A stretch of DNA of 64,000 nt from Ifrita kowaldi. Taxonomy: Eukaryota > Chordata > Aves > Passeriformes > Cinclosomatidae. The notes under the pieces are model-generated. The model saw only the letters and a program-made list of their open reading frames with translations, ran no database searches and was not told the origin of the DNA. The DNA lies in the NCBI GenBank assembly GCA_013398055.1, contig VZRS01007674.1, positions 882,470 to 946,469 on the forward strand. Direction: 5' to 3'. A program made the position numbers and the translations under genes. Below are positions 37,001-49,324 of this stretch, piece by piece (positions within the stretch are counted from its first letter, which is position 1; the number at the start of each line of letters is the position of its first letter).

Positions 37001-40000
37001 GAGAACACATTTCCTCTACAGTCTTCTAGGGACGTTTCAGAGACAGATGACAACATGATACCAAAATGAAGCCAAATATATCTTATTTTAAATAAGATAG
37101 ACTATTTTAAAATAGTTGAAGACTAAAGAGTCTCCTTAAAGCCGTAGAAATAGTTCAAGACCATGTGTCAGAGAAACATGCTAATAAATTCAGAATTTCA
37201 CCTGTGACTCAGGATCACAGATTTGGTTGATGGAGAACTTTGTGTTTGGTGTTCAGCAAGGAATGGTAAAGCAAGAGAGCTTGTGACTCATCCTTGAGGG
37301 CACTGGGATGCGTTTTGCCCCCAAAGTATGTGTGCTACATGCTGAAAGAGAGCCTCAGATACAAGGTCTATCAATATTGTCGTTGGACACAACTCACTGA
37401 TTTCATCTTGCTATGGGTCTCTATCACAATAAGCAAAATAAAACAGTTTTTGAAAAGGACCAGAAAAAGCTAGGTACTTCATTCCCATTGAGGTCTTTGG
37501 GGAAAGCATCTAAGTATCATTGAAAAAAGATCTGATTAAAATGATTGAGACTTTTCCTGTATTCGTAAGTGGGAGCAGTTTTTAGGGTAAGCTATTATTG
37601 AACAGTCATGGCAGGTTTGTGGGTCTGGGTCTTCTGGCTACAGGGTACAATTAATTTATAAACATAATTTGAGACAGAGGCCAGTTGCAAAATTACTCAT
37701 CTGCCTCCTCATGGATGACCAGGCAAATTATGGTTTTATTTTACTCTCTATAATTAAATTGGTTAACTGAAAACTGAGTGACTCATACTTTCTACAGAAA
37801 ATTTTATCATACTGTGTGCTACTAATATTTTTTCCTCTCATTCCTCTTCAAAGAGTTTGACATGGCTGGACTTGGTGGATCCTTTGCCTTTTAGTTCAGT
37901 TCATGGAAAAAGGTACATGGATCAGATCTCCTGTTCAATCACCCAGCACTTTGTATTGACATTTCCCAGGTAACGTCAACAACTACAGGAATTCTTAGCC
38001 TCTCTGTACCTCTGTGTAATGCTAAACTGAGCACGAACTCTGGAAATGTCTCCTTGCCTCCGTTTTCTGGAAGGGGCTCATTCCATTATTTACACGGACA
38101 GATGGGCTCACATTTTGTACTATTATCCTACATGACACTGCTTTCTTTAGCTTTCATAGCAAGACATCCATTATTGCTAATGTCCAGGGCATAGCAGGTA
38201 CGCTGGACTTGTGCAGCATCCAAGTGTCCCCTTGAAAAATAGTGTGGTCCTGAAAGAATCTCTAGCTGCTCTACGAGCGCCTTCCCTGAGATCCTTCCAG
38301 CCTTTTTCTTCCTGCTTATGTCTGGAAAGAAATTAAATTAAGGTTGTGAGTATCTGGCCACATAATTTCTGAAAATGCTTCTGTCTGAAAGCGCTGTATG
38401 TTTGCAGCACTTATTAGCATGTGCTGCATTAAATGTGTGTGTAGCCTCGACCATGTGTCTCCGTCAACCCACTTGACTCAAGTTTTGCTGCCTCAGAAGG
38501 TGGCATTTAACTTCCACTGGAGAATCTGAGGAATCCAAAGGTGTAATACGCAGGTACAATTTAGGGCACGTCATACAGAAGCTTGATTAACTATGAACAC
38601 TGGGACAGCATATTTCTCTGCTCCCCAGTTCTCTGTGTTAGCAAAGCCAGGTATCCCTCCTTGGGAGGGATGAACTCTGTGAGTCATCTGCTAACTGTCA
38701 TGTTTCTGAGGAGTCAAACAGTAAATAATATGAGCATATGGAGAGGTGTCTCTTGGTGGAGCCCATAGGAGTGGTACACCCAGTATCAGCTTAGGTCAGA
38801 AGTGAGGAGCTGCAAACAATCACAAACTGTTAGCTTTTAGATGAAACGAATATTTTTTAAGTCACAGTTGCTTCTTAGCCAGCCCTCTCAATCCTAAATA
38901 TTAATATTTTTACCACCACACTCCTTCCACTCCCAGAATCATAGACTACAATTTTTTTTTCAGTTTGGGGGGCATATTTGTAGGTGTTGGAAGTTACTGT
39001 TCTGGATTCCAAGCACACAGAAGCCATTCCTTCAGCAAGAACCACTACCAAGGGACTTTATCCTGCCATACAATATGCTGCAGGGGATTTCCTATACCGC
39101 TCTTCAAAGACACACTGTCCTTCCTGAACGGGCAAAGGGTTGCCTCCTAAGTGAGCAAAACTAGCTGAGAGGAGATAGGATTACTCCACAGGTAAGATTG
39201 CCAAACTTGCAGAAAACTGGCTGTGGAAACAGAGAGATATCAGAAAAACCCAGGGACCTTGAGAAGAGGATATTAAAAATCAACCTTCAGACTTAGCTAC
39301 GATGCATGAGTTTTACAGTATCCCATGAAATATGTTCTTCCTTTCAATGAGAAGTTTATAGGAAGAGATCATATCTTTTATTAGAGCAATACTCTGCGTA
39401 CTCTTCGAAGTCTCAACTCAAGGTAGTGATTTCCTGTCCTCAGCCTAAATGTAGGCTCCTTCTCTCAGTTCCTTCTGTCCCCACGCCATTTGATTAGTTG
39501 TGCACACAAACTCCCAGCTGTGCCAGGCACAGCTCCTACCTGGTGTCCGTGCTATCAGCCTGTGGATTTTCTTGGGAGCCACAGTGGAGGCCATGGTGGC
39601 ATGCCATTGCTCCTAATGGCACATCAGAGCAGAGCACACCGTGACAGAACCCCGTGCAAGAGGAGAGAGAGGCCAGCTTTCCTGTCAGAGGAAATCCCAG
39701 CTAACTGATCACAGGAGGGCAGCAGCCTGTGACATCCTTCACAAATGACAGAGAGATGAGGATCCTCAGCACCATCTGTTTTGACCGACTGTTCCACTCT
39801 TGTGCGCTGAATTACAAATGCAGACAGAGCCCAAGGGAACTAATTAGTCCCCTCCAGAAGAGAGCTGGAGAGTGAATTAACATACCCACAAGCGTGTACA
39901 ATCAGAGAACCAGCAACCAGGTCAGGAAGCTGTGTTATATGACAGCAGAGATACACCCTTCATCATTTCTTTCTGCAGTGATATCCACCAACGATATTCC

Positions 40001-40187
40001 CATAAGGAAACAGCAATTTACAGCTGTTTGTAGCACCAAGGCAGCACCATTTGCTTAAAAGAACAGATGCTATACTATATTCTCTTTTTCTTTCTTACTT
40101 ACCCATCTTATGTCAATAAAAGAGATAAAAAATTTAGTCAGATCTCTGATCGCTATGGGTAGGATACAAAGGCACAAGTAACAAGCA
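34081..40187. other. Intergenic, about 6 kb, no gene recognised
   Basis: It contains paired AT-rich palindromes at 37080-37116 and short A and T runs. No protein-like frame, RNA gene or known repeat was recognised. Confidence 0.5.
37080..37116. repeat. Two adjacent AT-rich palindromes
   Basis: ATCTTATTTTAAATAAGAT (37080-37098; 9-bp arms around one T) is followed after AG by the perfect 16-bp palindrome ACTATTTTAAAATAGT (37101-37116). Confidence 0.9.
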
Positions 40188-40440
40188 ACAGAACATGGGG
40201 ATATGACCTCAAGTTGTGCCAGGGAAGGTTTAGGTTGGATATTATGAGAAATTTGTTCACTGTGAGGATTGACAACACTAGAACGGGCTGCCCAGGGAAG
40301 TGGTTGCGTCAGTATCTGTGGGGGGATTTAAAAGCTCAGTAGATGTGGCACTTAGAGACATCCTTTAGTGGTGAACTCGGGAGTGTTGGGTTAATTGTTG
40401 GACTCAATCTTTTCAAGCCTAAATGACTCTATGACTCTAA
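40188..40440 (+). mobile_element. CR1 LINE, 3' about 250 bp
   Basis: Reads CCTCAAGTTGTGCCAGGGAA, GGTTTAGGTTGGATATTA and GGCTGCCCAGGGAAGTGGTT, and ends AAATGACTCTATGACTCTAA. This is the avian CR1 3' end in sense orientation, including the two terminal ATTCTATGA-type repeats. It is 5'-truncated. Confidence 0.94.
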
Positions 40441-42715
40441 GTGATAAGCAGTGAAGGATGAGCAAAGCATTAAGTATATGGGATTTCTTAGGAAAAAAAT
40501 GTTACAAGAAGGAAAAGCAGTTTTACTTAGCTCCTTCCATGAGAAGAACATTTAAACTCTTCTGTTGACTGATTTTGTAAATTGGAAGCAAAATACCCAG
40601 TAAAAATTGTGGCTGAAGCCAAGCATGGTGGGAGCTGAAGAACTAGGAACCATCAAGCAAGTTCCACGAGTCCCCACTGTGTTGCAACTAGAAGTCTGGT
40701 GAGCAAGGCTGTGAAGAAGAAATTATTAATCCCAAATGCAATTCACATCATTTTATTTAATCAAGCAAGAGACCAGTGTATAATCAAAACAGTCTGGGCC
40801 CCTGTGCTTTTTTTGTTACCTGTCCATCTGATGGGCAGGTCCAAGAAGAAAGGTCCAACAACACCTTCCCTACAAGGTTTGTCTCCCCTGGATCTCCAGA
40901 TAATCACGTTTACAACAGCAATGCAACTGTCTCCGTCTTACAGCTGCTGTTATAAGCAAAAGAAGAGTTGTGTATTAATATTTTTACTACACAAGAGCTC
41001 TGGATTTACCCAGATTAACTTCTACATTTTCCCTACTGATTAAAGGGCTTGACAACTTTACACCCATATGATTGTTGTTTTCACTACTATACCAAAGTTT
41101 CATTTACAATACAGACAAAGCTAATTTCTAGACAGTTAACACCACTAATTTGTTTCATATATTTCTACCATTCAGAGTCCATAAGAACACTCCTTCTCTA
41201 GGAAAACACTGTACCTGTCTCCCCTAAGTCTCATTTTATTTGGTTTACTGTCTGATAAACATGACAGACATTTACCATGCCCTTACATTTGTTAAATACT
41301 TAGCTTTTTGGAAAGAGGAGACTGTAATCCACAAGCTGTAAAAGCTTGTTGTACACTGAATATGAAGACCTTTGGGAGAGAAATTACAATGAAGAATATC
41401 CCTCAGTATAAACACATAAACCCCCCACTAATAAGAGCTGTAAATTATATCGAAGTATGAACTGAATTAGTCATATATAATTATCACACATATGACAGGC
41501 AGAGACAGCCTTGTGATGTGTTCTTAGAAAAGAGAGATAATTTCTACTCCCTCTTAGGCCAAAGAGGGAACTGGCTTCTGAATCTGACGTGTTTCCAAGG
41601 CTAAGGGATTTATTTTTTCCCTACCAGGCACTAAAAGTCTTTTTTTGATTTAGCCCTAATTCTTGATGAAATCCAATCTCACAAACACAAAATCAGCTTA
41701 CTGAGAGGGAAGTTAACTAAACAAGTAGATACCTGGAAGCCTTTGCTTGGTAGATACATCAAGTTATTTTATAATCCTGAATTATTTCATGAAATCTGAG
41801 AAGTGAGAAGGAGAAGTTTGTCTCCACAGAATGGCAGGCATTCTTGTGAACTATTTACACCAAATTTTGAGCAAAATTAGTGGGAGTTAAAGACTCCCTT
41901 CAGCTCCCAGAAAAGCTCAGCATCTTGCAATAAACCGTAAATGAGCAAGAGGATAAAATATCTTCCTTACACTGTATTTCAGTGCTTTTAGAACAGTTAA
42001 ATATAGGCACACTGGCTTGATAGAATAAGAAATGCATGTTACCTCTGCCAGTGGTGTGAAGACTGTCAGTTTGGCAGCTTCCAAGGGTATAATTTTGCAC
42101 ATGAACTTTTATCAAGAAAGTTTCCTATTCTAGATCAACAGTGGAAACAGTACACAGAAATACATGTAGTCGCCAGCATCTCTCTACTTTCTTCTCTGTG
42201 TGACTCATCTCTCAAAATAGAAGATATTTTATGCCTCTGAGATCCTTGGGCTTTCTACTCAGAATTTTCAGTTTGCATGTCAAATACAATCAGTGTCAAA
42301 CACATGATGGCTGTTTCTGAAACATGAAGGTCCAGCCAACTGATCACTACTTTCAGCCAATTGTTTTCACTGGATTTGTTGGGTATCTTACATCTTTCCT
42401 GAGCAGATAAAGCTATTGCCAGTTTGTGTAACACAAGGGTGGTCAGGACCCTCAGTAAGGTAGCACAGTTTATAGGGTACCTGTGTAGAAAGAGATGTGA
42501 AGGCATGACCATAGCAATCAACAATTTCCAAATCTGGGCCCCTAATTTTCCTCTCTATCTTTGCATGAGTCATAGCTCATCCCACTCTGGAGCTGAGGAT
42601 TTATTTATTCTTGTAAGGTACTACACATAATAGACATTAGTATATGAAAATGACAAATCATGTAGGAGAAAACGGATTGCAATAACATGCACAGATTTTC
42701 CACCTGTTTCCTTAT
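40441..42715. other. Intergenic, nothing recognised
   Basis: AT-rich. The open frame 40699-41043 (114 codons) and the minus-strand frames near 42 kb have no recognisable domain or splice context. Confidence 0.5.
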
Positions 42716-42822
42716 TGTCATGGTTTAACCCCAGCCTGCAATTAAGCACCACTCAGCTGCTTGCTCACTTCCTCCTGGTGGAATGGGAAGAGAATGGGAA
42801 TAGTGAGAAAAACCACAGGCTG

Positions 42823-42875
42823 AGATAAAGACAATTTAATAGGTAAAGAAGATAAAGAAAGTTTAATAGGTAAAG
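42823..42875 (-). repeat. 27-nt tandem duplication around the LTR polyadenylation signal
   Basis: Two copies, 42823-42848 and 42850-42875, of a unit containing GATAAAG and TTTAATAGGTAAAG. Each carries ATTAAA on the minus strand (42835-42840 and 42862-42867). My recollection of the family is a single copy here, so this may be private to this insertion. Confidence 0.8.
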
Positions 42876-43052
42876 CAAAGCCCCATGTGCAAGCAAAGCT
42901 AAACAAGGAATTAATTAATTCTCCCCTTTCCCTTGGGCAGGCAGCTGTTCAGCCATCTCCAGGAAAGCAGGGCTCCATCATGTACAGTGGTTACTTGGGA
43001 AGACAAAATGCCACCACTCTAAACATCCTCCTTTCCTTCTTCTTCCCCCAGC

Positions 43053-43059
43053 TTTATAT
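43053..43059 (-). promoter_or_regulatory. LTR TATA box
   Basis: On the minus strand the sequence reads ATATAAA within CAGCATATAAAGCTG, at the usual place between the U3 and R parts of the LTR. Position and motif only; activity is unknown. Confidence 0.6.
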
Positions 43060-45216
43060 GCTGAGCATGATGTCTCATGGTGTGGGATATCCCTTGGGTC
43101 AGTTGGAGCCAGCTGTCCTGGCTATGTCCCCTCCCAGCTCCTTGTGCCCTCCCAGCGCCCTCACTGGTGGGGTGAGGAGCAGGAAAGGCCTTGGCTCTGT
43201 GAGTAATGAAAACATCCCTGTGTTATCAACACTGTCTTTGGCACAAAATCCAAAACACAGCTCCATACTGGCCACTGTGAAGAACATTAACTCTATCTCA
43301 GTCAAATCCAGCAGATATATATTTAAATTATCATAAATATCTACCCATTATTCAGTGTCTTCAGCTCCTCAGACAAATCAGGGTTGGAGGATGTTGGTTT
43401 TCAAGAGATGAAATTCTTAGGATTTTTCCACACACAATTACCCTCAAACTAAAATTTCATTTAAAAAGCCTACAATTACTGAACTGTTTATTTTTCGTTT
43501 CTGTTGATTAAAGTATGACCTCATATTTTACTGTGCCTCTTTCATACTCTTAATAAACTCATGCCCTGTGGTGCCAGTGACTTTTACAAATCAACTTCTC
43601 AACTATCCATCAATCTTTACACAGAGCATTAATGTTTTATTGTTCTTGTTCCGCTAGTAATGATTTTTCACTTCCTCTGCTGATTTTTTTCATCAAAAGT
43701 AATTTACAGCACTCTTCATCAAGATGAGCCTTTGCCAATTCTAAATACATCATACGTGTGTTCTCTGCCACTTGGTTAAATCAGAAATTTGACTTATATG
43801 CTTTGCTGGTTTTAAATCAAGTCATATTAGGGAATAAATAAAAAGGTCCTATAGGAATTTCCTTAATCATTTATATGTAAAGAAAAATATTAAGTCCCCT
43901 AAAATGCTGGGGTTTTTTCTGTAAAATGTTTTTGTAGGTTATTTTTTATGTATAACTGCATGAAAGAGCCTTTTAAAATATATTATAATGCTATGATCTG
44001 AAATCTTAAAAAAAAAAAAAACCACAACAGGTTTCTTAGTGCATCCATAGGATTTGTCACTATAAAACAGTCACTTTGGAAATTACTAAGTTGATTATGA
44101 ATAACTGAAAAGCTGTTTAGAATCAATATGTATCAACACAAACCCTTACCTGTCATTTCATGTATTATCTATTCTACAAGAAGCAGTTTTGAAGTGCCCT
44201 GAGACCTCACTTAACAGGTGATCAAATTTTTTTTTCTTTGCCGAACATTTACAAATAACTGGCATAGATATCACCTTCAATTCCTTGCTGTGCAACAGAG
44301 ATGAGACTATTTCCTTTCTGACACACTAGTTTGTGTCTAATAAGATCCTTGGATAGCTTTTTACTATAGGTATAGTATAATATTGTTTGATCAGGAATGA
44401 CAGATTATAAAAATAATACCTATTAGATCTTTCCAGCGATAATTTATAACCATTTGCTAAATGCTCAGAGAATAATTTATGTCTTTTTTTTTACATTGCA
44501 GCAACCAAAAAGTCATCTGGTTACACCCATCTGTGAATCTGAATGTGCTTTATAACATTTTTGATGGTTAAACATCCAATCAGTATTTGTTCACTTTTCT
44601 AAATTTAATATTTAAATTTTAATACAGTTGAAATATTGTGTAGCTTGGAAGTTTTTCGATGCTGAAAGCAAGAAATTATCTTGTCCCTTGGCAGAGCCAT
44701 TGTAAAAATGCCTTTTTTTGTCCATCTCCCTGCTCTTTGAGAAATAGGCTGATGAGATCACAGACAGTTAGTGCTTCTTCCTTCAGACCCTGTTGCCAAA
44801 AAGCTTCAGTCTACAGAAGAGAGAGTTTCTTCTGGCAGTGTGTAATCCTTGAATTTTGAACAAGCTTGACATTTATACTATATAATTAGGAGTAGCAGCT
44901 ATGCTGCTATGCTGCTTTTCCCATATGCTCCAAAAATCCAGCATCAGAGACTGAAAGTTCACGACACCATGATACATTCAATAACCCACCTTCACTAAAA
45001 TATAATATTCCCTGCTCCTTTGTGTTAGATAGTTATCCGTTTTAGTTACAGGGAGCATTGCCAGATGGAGCAATGGAGGAGCTGGAGTGCAAAGGTGTGT
45101 GGGAGGGGAACTGGTGCAGGGGTGAGTTATCAGCTCACAGGGTGCAGCATGAGGACACAGGTTAGGCACACGGCCAAAAACTGCAATTGAAAAAGGAAAA
45201 ACAGAGCAATTAAACA

Positions 45217-45239
45217 ACAAACAAACAAACAAACAAACA
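45217..45239. repeat. AAAC tetranucleotide repeat
   Basis: About five perfect copies of CAAA. Confidence 0.9.
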
Positions 45240-47518
45240 CGAGCCTACACTACAGCTCTTTTTGGCTGTGAACTCTTTCTCTGAGCCACGGGCCCCTTAA
45301 AGTGTTTGATACTACAGAAAGGAAAGCAAAGCTGCAGCTACAGAGAGCAAAGACATACTTATCTAAATATGCTGCCTCAAGCAGCAGCCAAAACCATACC
45401 AATATCAATCAGAAATAAGAAGCAAAGAAAATACAGACCCCATATCATCCAAAATCACCCTAAGGAAACATTTGAAAGAATCTGCATGAAACCTTGGGAT
45501 TTTCCACACAACTTGTCCACTTGCTTACTCTGTTCTATATCAGAATATATTTCTTTCACTTCAAAACTCTGCACAGATTTGCTACAAGGATGGTTACACG
45601 TGATACTAATATTCAAATCTCCAGTATTGCACCCAAACATGCTAAACCATATGACAGATGACAACATCCCTTGGAAAGAAGGTTCTTATGAGCAGGAATA
45701 TGGTGTTCACAGAGATCAGAAGAGCCTGCTTTCTTTCCTACCTTCAGTGCAGACAGCCTGTGACCAGCTAAACCTCCCCCAGTCCTCTCACATTTACACT
45801 GTGAAGACAGTATGGAGTGTCTATTAAGCAAAAGCTTTGTGGGGCATAAATCCTGTGAGAAGAGATAGGAATGCAAATTAGCTTGTTCAAAAAGAGTCTC
45901 AATTATTCTTTAAAATAGACTAAATTAAGTCCATGGTCAATTCTGTTAAAAAACTGCTGCTGTCACAGGGTTACACCGAGGTCGCAATTCAGATAACCTC
46001 AGCTTTCAAATACTCCCTGAATGCAAAAAATGTAGTTCAGTCATAACCTTGATGTGCAGAAAATGCATTTCTCATGAGCCCTTCTGTCTGCATACAACCC
46101 ACATAGTAAAGACGACTAAAAAAAATATTTTTTTGTCAGAAAATAGAGAGTTTGGGGTACATGTGTAAAATTCAGATTATTTCGCTCGCTTTTACCACTA
46201 CAATAGTATTTATTGTTTTATAACACTGAAGAAGCTCAGCTCCTTTAGAGTGGCATTAGCTGGAATTTGGTTTTGGAGGATCTAAAAGTTTTTCACATAT
46301 TCAGGATTTAAAGTGAAAAAGAAAAAAAGTAATTTAAAAGCTGACATAGAAGGATTTTATTAACATCAGCTGGCCTTTTTCATGGCACACAAGGAGCAAC
46401 AGTAGGGCTATGTTAAAGGCAAAATAATTAATCTAGCTTCCTTTAATATTCTCGAAGAACTAACAGGGTCTTCAGTGATACTAAATGTTAGGGGAAATAT
46501 ATGTTTTAGAGCCTGTCTGTGCATAGAAGAATTGCTTTATTCACATCTCTGAGTATTGATGCAATCACAGCACTATTGTAGACTTATTACAAGATGAGAA
46601 GCAAATTGAATTATGCCAGTGCAATTTCATTCAAATAATGCTTCACCAGGAATAACTGAGTTGGAGGAGAAGATTAAAAAATCATACCCAGGAAAACCTT
46701 TTGTGCCAGGAGAAAAACTCTGTGCAGACCAAACCATCAGAACATGGGACTTAGGGAGTCTCATCAGTGCTTATTTCACTTTTTTTCTTTTCCTGTTAGA
46801 AAAATTAGTGGAAGTAAATGCACATGAATGAAGATCTTGGTCCTAAAAGTCACCCTAGTCTTTGAGAAAGTCATCTTCAGGTCTCACTGCTACATGAAGA
46901 TACTATTAAAGGAGGATAATTATTTTCACTAAGTGGTTATTATTTCATATACTGTCAGTATCAGGACTGTTACAAGACTGTGCCTGCCTACCATCTCTCA
47001 GTATTTGGCAGCTTCAGTGCTGAAGCACATCCTTTGAGTCTGCTGATATCCCCAGGGACAAGGTAGCACAGCTAAATACATAAGTAATTGGGGACACTGT
47101 GGCACCGAGCTTTCTGAGGCTGATGTAGGGGTAACTAAAAAGTGACTGGTATCTGATAAGTAATGGGAGAAAAAACTCAGGGACACCCATGGTTTGCTGC
47201 AATATATGGAGCCAGGAAGCTCACACACAGATCCAGATCTTTCAGAGATCCTCAGGGAGCCTTTGTGCAGAGAAAGAAATGTGGGAGCACATGTGCTGCA
47301 GCTCAGAGATGTGCACAGGGCACAGCAGGGTGCAAAGCCCTGCAGCCAAATGCTGGCAAAGGTCTTGAGCCCCAGGAACCACTCTGTGTTCTGAGAATTC
47401 CAGATACCTGCCCATTTTTGTTTCTCCCTCCCCCCCAAAAAAGGGGGAAAAGGAATATGACACTTTGTCTAGAGGGTATTGTATGATGCTCTGGTGGGAA
47501 GGAGGAAAAGGAAAAGGA

Positions 47519-47519
47519 N
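47519..47519. other. Ambiguous base (N) in the assembly
   Basis: A single N within a purine-rich AGGAAAAGGANAAGATC context. Likely a consensus uncertainty. Confidence 0.95.
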
Positions 47520-49304
47520 AAGATCTGTCAAATCTCTTACATTGATTAGTTCTCAAAGTCTCACAGGGCAGAAGAAAAAAGGTTTGAGAAGTCTGCAGTG
47601 GTCAACATCTAATTTAGAAAGGGGAACTGGAAAAATGGACGGAATTATGGGTGGAATGAATAGCAGAAAAGAGAAAATAAACGACAACAAGCAATCAGTG
47701 AGCCAGCAGTTGAGAAAGCACATTATACTGCTTTCACCACAATGGTCTGAGGAGGGACTGACCACGGAAGTGCTGGAATGATCAGAAGGGGGTACAGTCC
47801 CTCTACAAACAAAGTAAAAGAGAAAGAAAACACACAATTATTTCTCTTCTGAGCACCTGTAGAAAACAAAGTAAAACAGAACAGCAGGGAAAAAATAAAA
47901 GATATGCAGCATTGCCGGTGAAAGCTGTGATGACCTCAGACTGTGCCTAGCCTCAGAGAGCACCTGCTGTGTGAATTGCTTGGGCTTTTATTGAAATTTC
48001 AATTAATGTAAACAGTTGCAATAATGGAACAAAAACTGAAAAATGGTTATATACAGCCAAGGCACAGTCCAATAATCCTGTTTACTTTCTCAAGCAAAAA
48101 CCTAATCAAAACAGCAGAGTCTGCCTGGACAGGAAGGGCTGAAGGTGTAGCAAAGTGAGACAGGACGTGCAGGTGGTCAGTCTCTGCATTTGGAGCACAC
48201 GGGCTCCAAACCCATGTACAGTCCAAAACCACACATGTGACCAAAAAGCCACCTCTGCCTCTGAGGCAATTTGCTGTTGAAGTGCAGCTGAACACAGTTG
48301 TGTGCCCTATGCTCTCACGGTATCTCGCTGCCACAAGTATTGGGTGCATTTTGGCACCAGGTACAGATGCCCCAAACTGCAGCAAGGGCCCAACCTCTTC
48401 TGGCAGGTCCGAAACAGAAGAGACAGGCGATGCCTCTCTACATTCATTCACGTGCCTGAATTTCCCTCCTTCTCTAGAGATATTCAGCTGAGAAAGATCT
48501 TCCTGCAATAACTTCTTCCTTTACAGTGCCCTGCAAATAGAGCTTCTGAAGCAGGACGTCAGAGGAGGCATAAATGTCACAGAGGAAACTATGTCACAGG
48601 CTAAAGAACTTGGGATGAAAACCCCTCCAATCCCTATAGGTCCAAGAAAAACATAAGCTCCTCTTTGCCATCTCCACAAAATACATGCAAACAAATAATT
48701 TGAAACCTAACCTGACTTTACTCAGGACATGAGCACAGCAGAACACAACCCAGCTAACCAACTAGACACATCAGACATCTGCCATATTGTGTTGCCCAGC
48801 AGTTGAAGGTGATCAAAAGAAAAATCTGTGACAATTTCAAGCAATCCATAACAAGTTTGGGGGTTTTTGTTATTTTGTTTTTTCCAAAAATATAAATATT
48901 AGCTGTTGGTTGCAAAGCCTAGCTGTCCAAAAAAAAAGATAACTTTATCTTTCCAATTCATCATCTAAACAAATTAATTCAAGGCAGGGAAGTAATTAAA
49001 ATGCAAAATTAAAACAGAGACAATATTCTTTGTGTTCATAGCCCCCAATGTGGTTTGGAGTTAAGTTCACATGGGTTTATGCTGGCATGATCAAAGGGAA
49101 AAAAATATAATTAAAAGTGTGTATCAAATCATAAAGCTCACACAACTGAGAACAGCATTGCTCAATTTATGTGTTGCCCCAAATAAAATATTCAATAGAA
49201 AACATGGTCAGAAATCAGCCATGCCATAAAAGTGCAAGACAAGCATTATTTTTACATCTCACTATGTCTTCTGCCCCAATTCATTAGGTCCTTTAATTAA
49301 AATT

Positions 49305-49324
49305 AAAAAAAAAAAAAAAAAAAA
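49305..49324. repeat. A20 homopolymer run
   Basis: Twenty consecutive A after AATTAAAATT. No recognisable retrocopy precedes it. Confidence 0.9.

Larger units (their letters stand above)
42716..43315 (-). mobile_element. Solo LTR of an avian endogenous retrovirus
   Basis: About 600 bp, beginning TGTCATGGTTTAACCCCAGC on the + strand and ending GTCAAATCCAGCAGA. It is the reverse complement of an LTR family I recognise from neoavian genomes. In the minus sense it has a TATA-like CATATAAAGC (43051-43060) and ATTAAA polyadenylation signals further on, so transcription would run right to left. No internal retroviral sequence or second LTR flanks it, so it is a solo LTR. No clear target-site duplication is seen. 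The open frame 42887-43336 (149 codons, +) is a read-through of the LTR and not a gene. Confidence 0.9.

Noticed and set aside
38934..38948. AGAATCATAGACT, resembling a CR1 3' terminal repeat
   Set aside because: Too short, and the neighbouring sequence does not continue into CR1.
42887..43336. 149-codon open frame on the + strand
   Set aside because: It lies almost wholly inside the solo LTR, antisense to LTR transcription.
46998..48508. Several 100-153-codon overlapping frames at 47-48.5 kb on both strands
   Set aside because: Frames overlap on both strands without domains or splice context; one crosses the ambiguous base at 47519. Local base composition lowers stop frequency.
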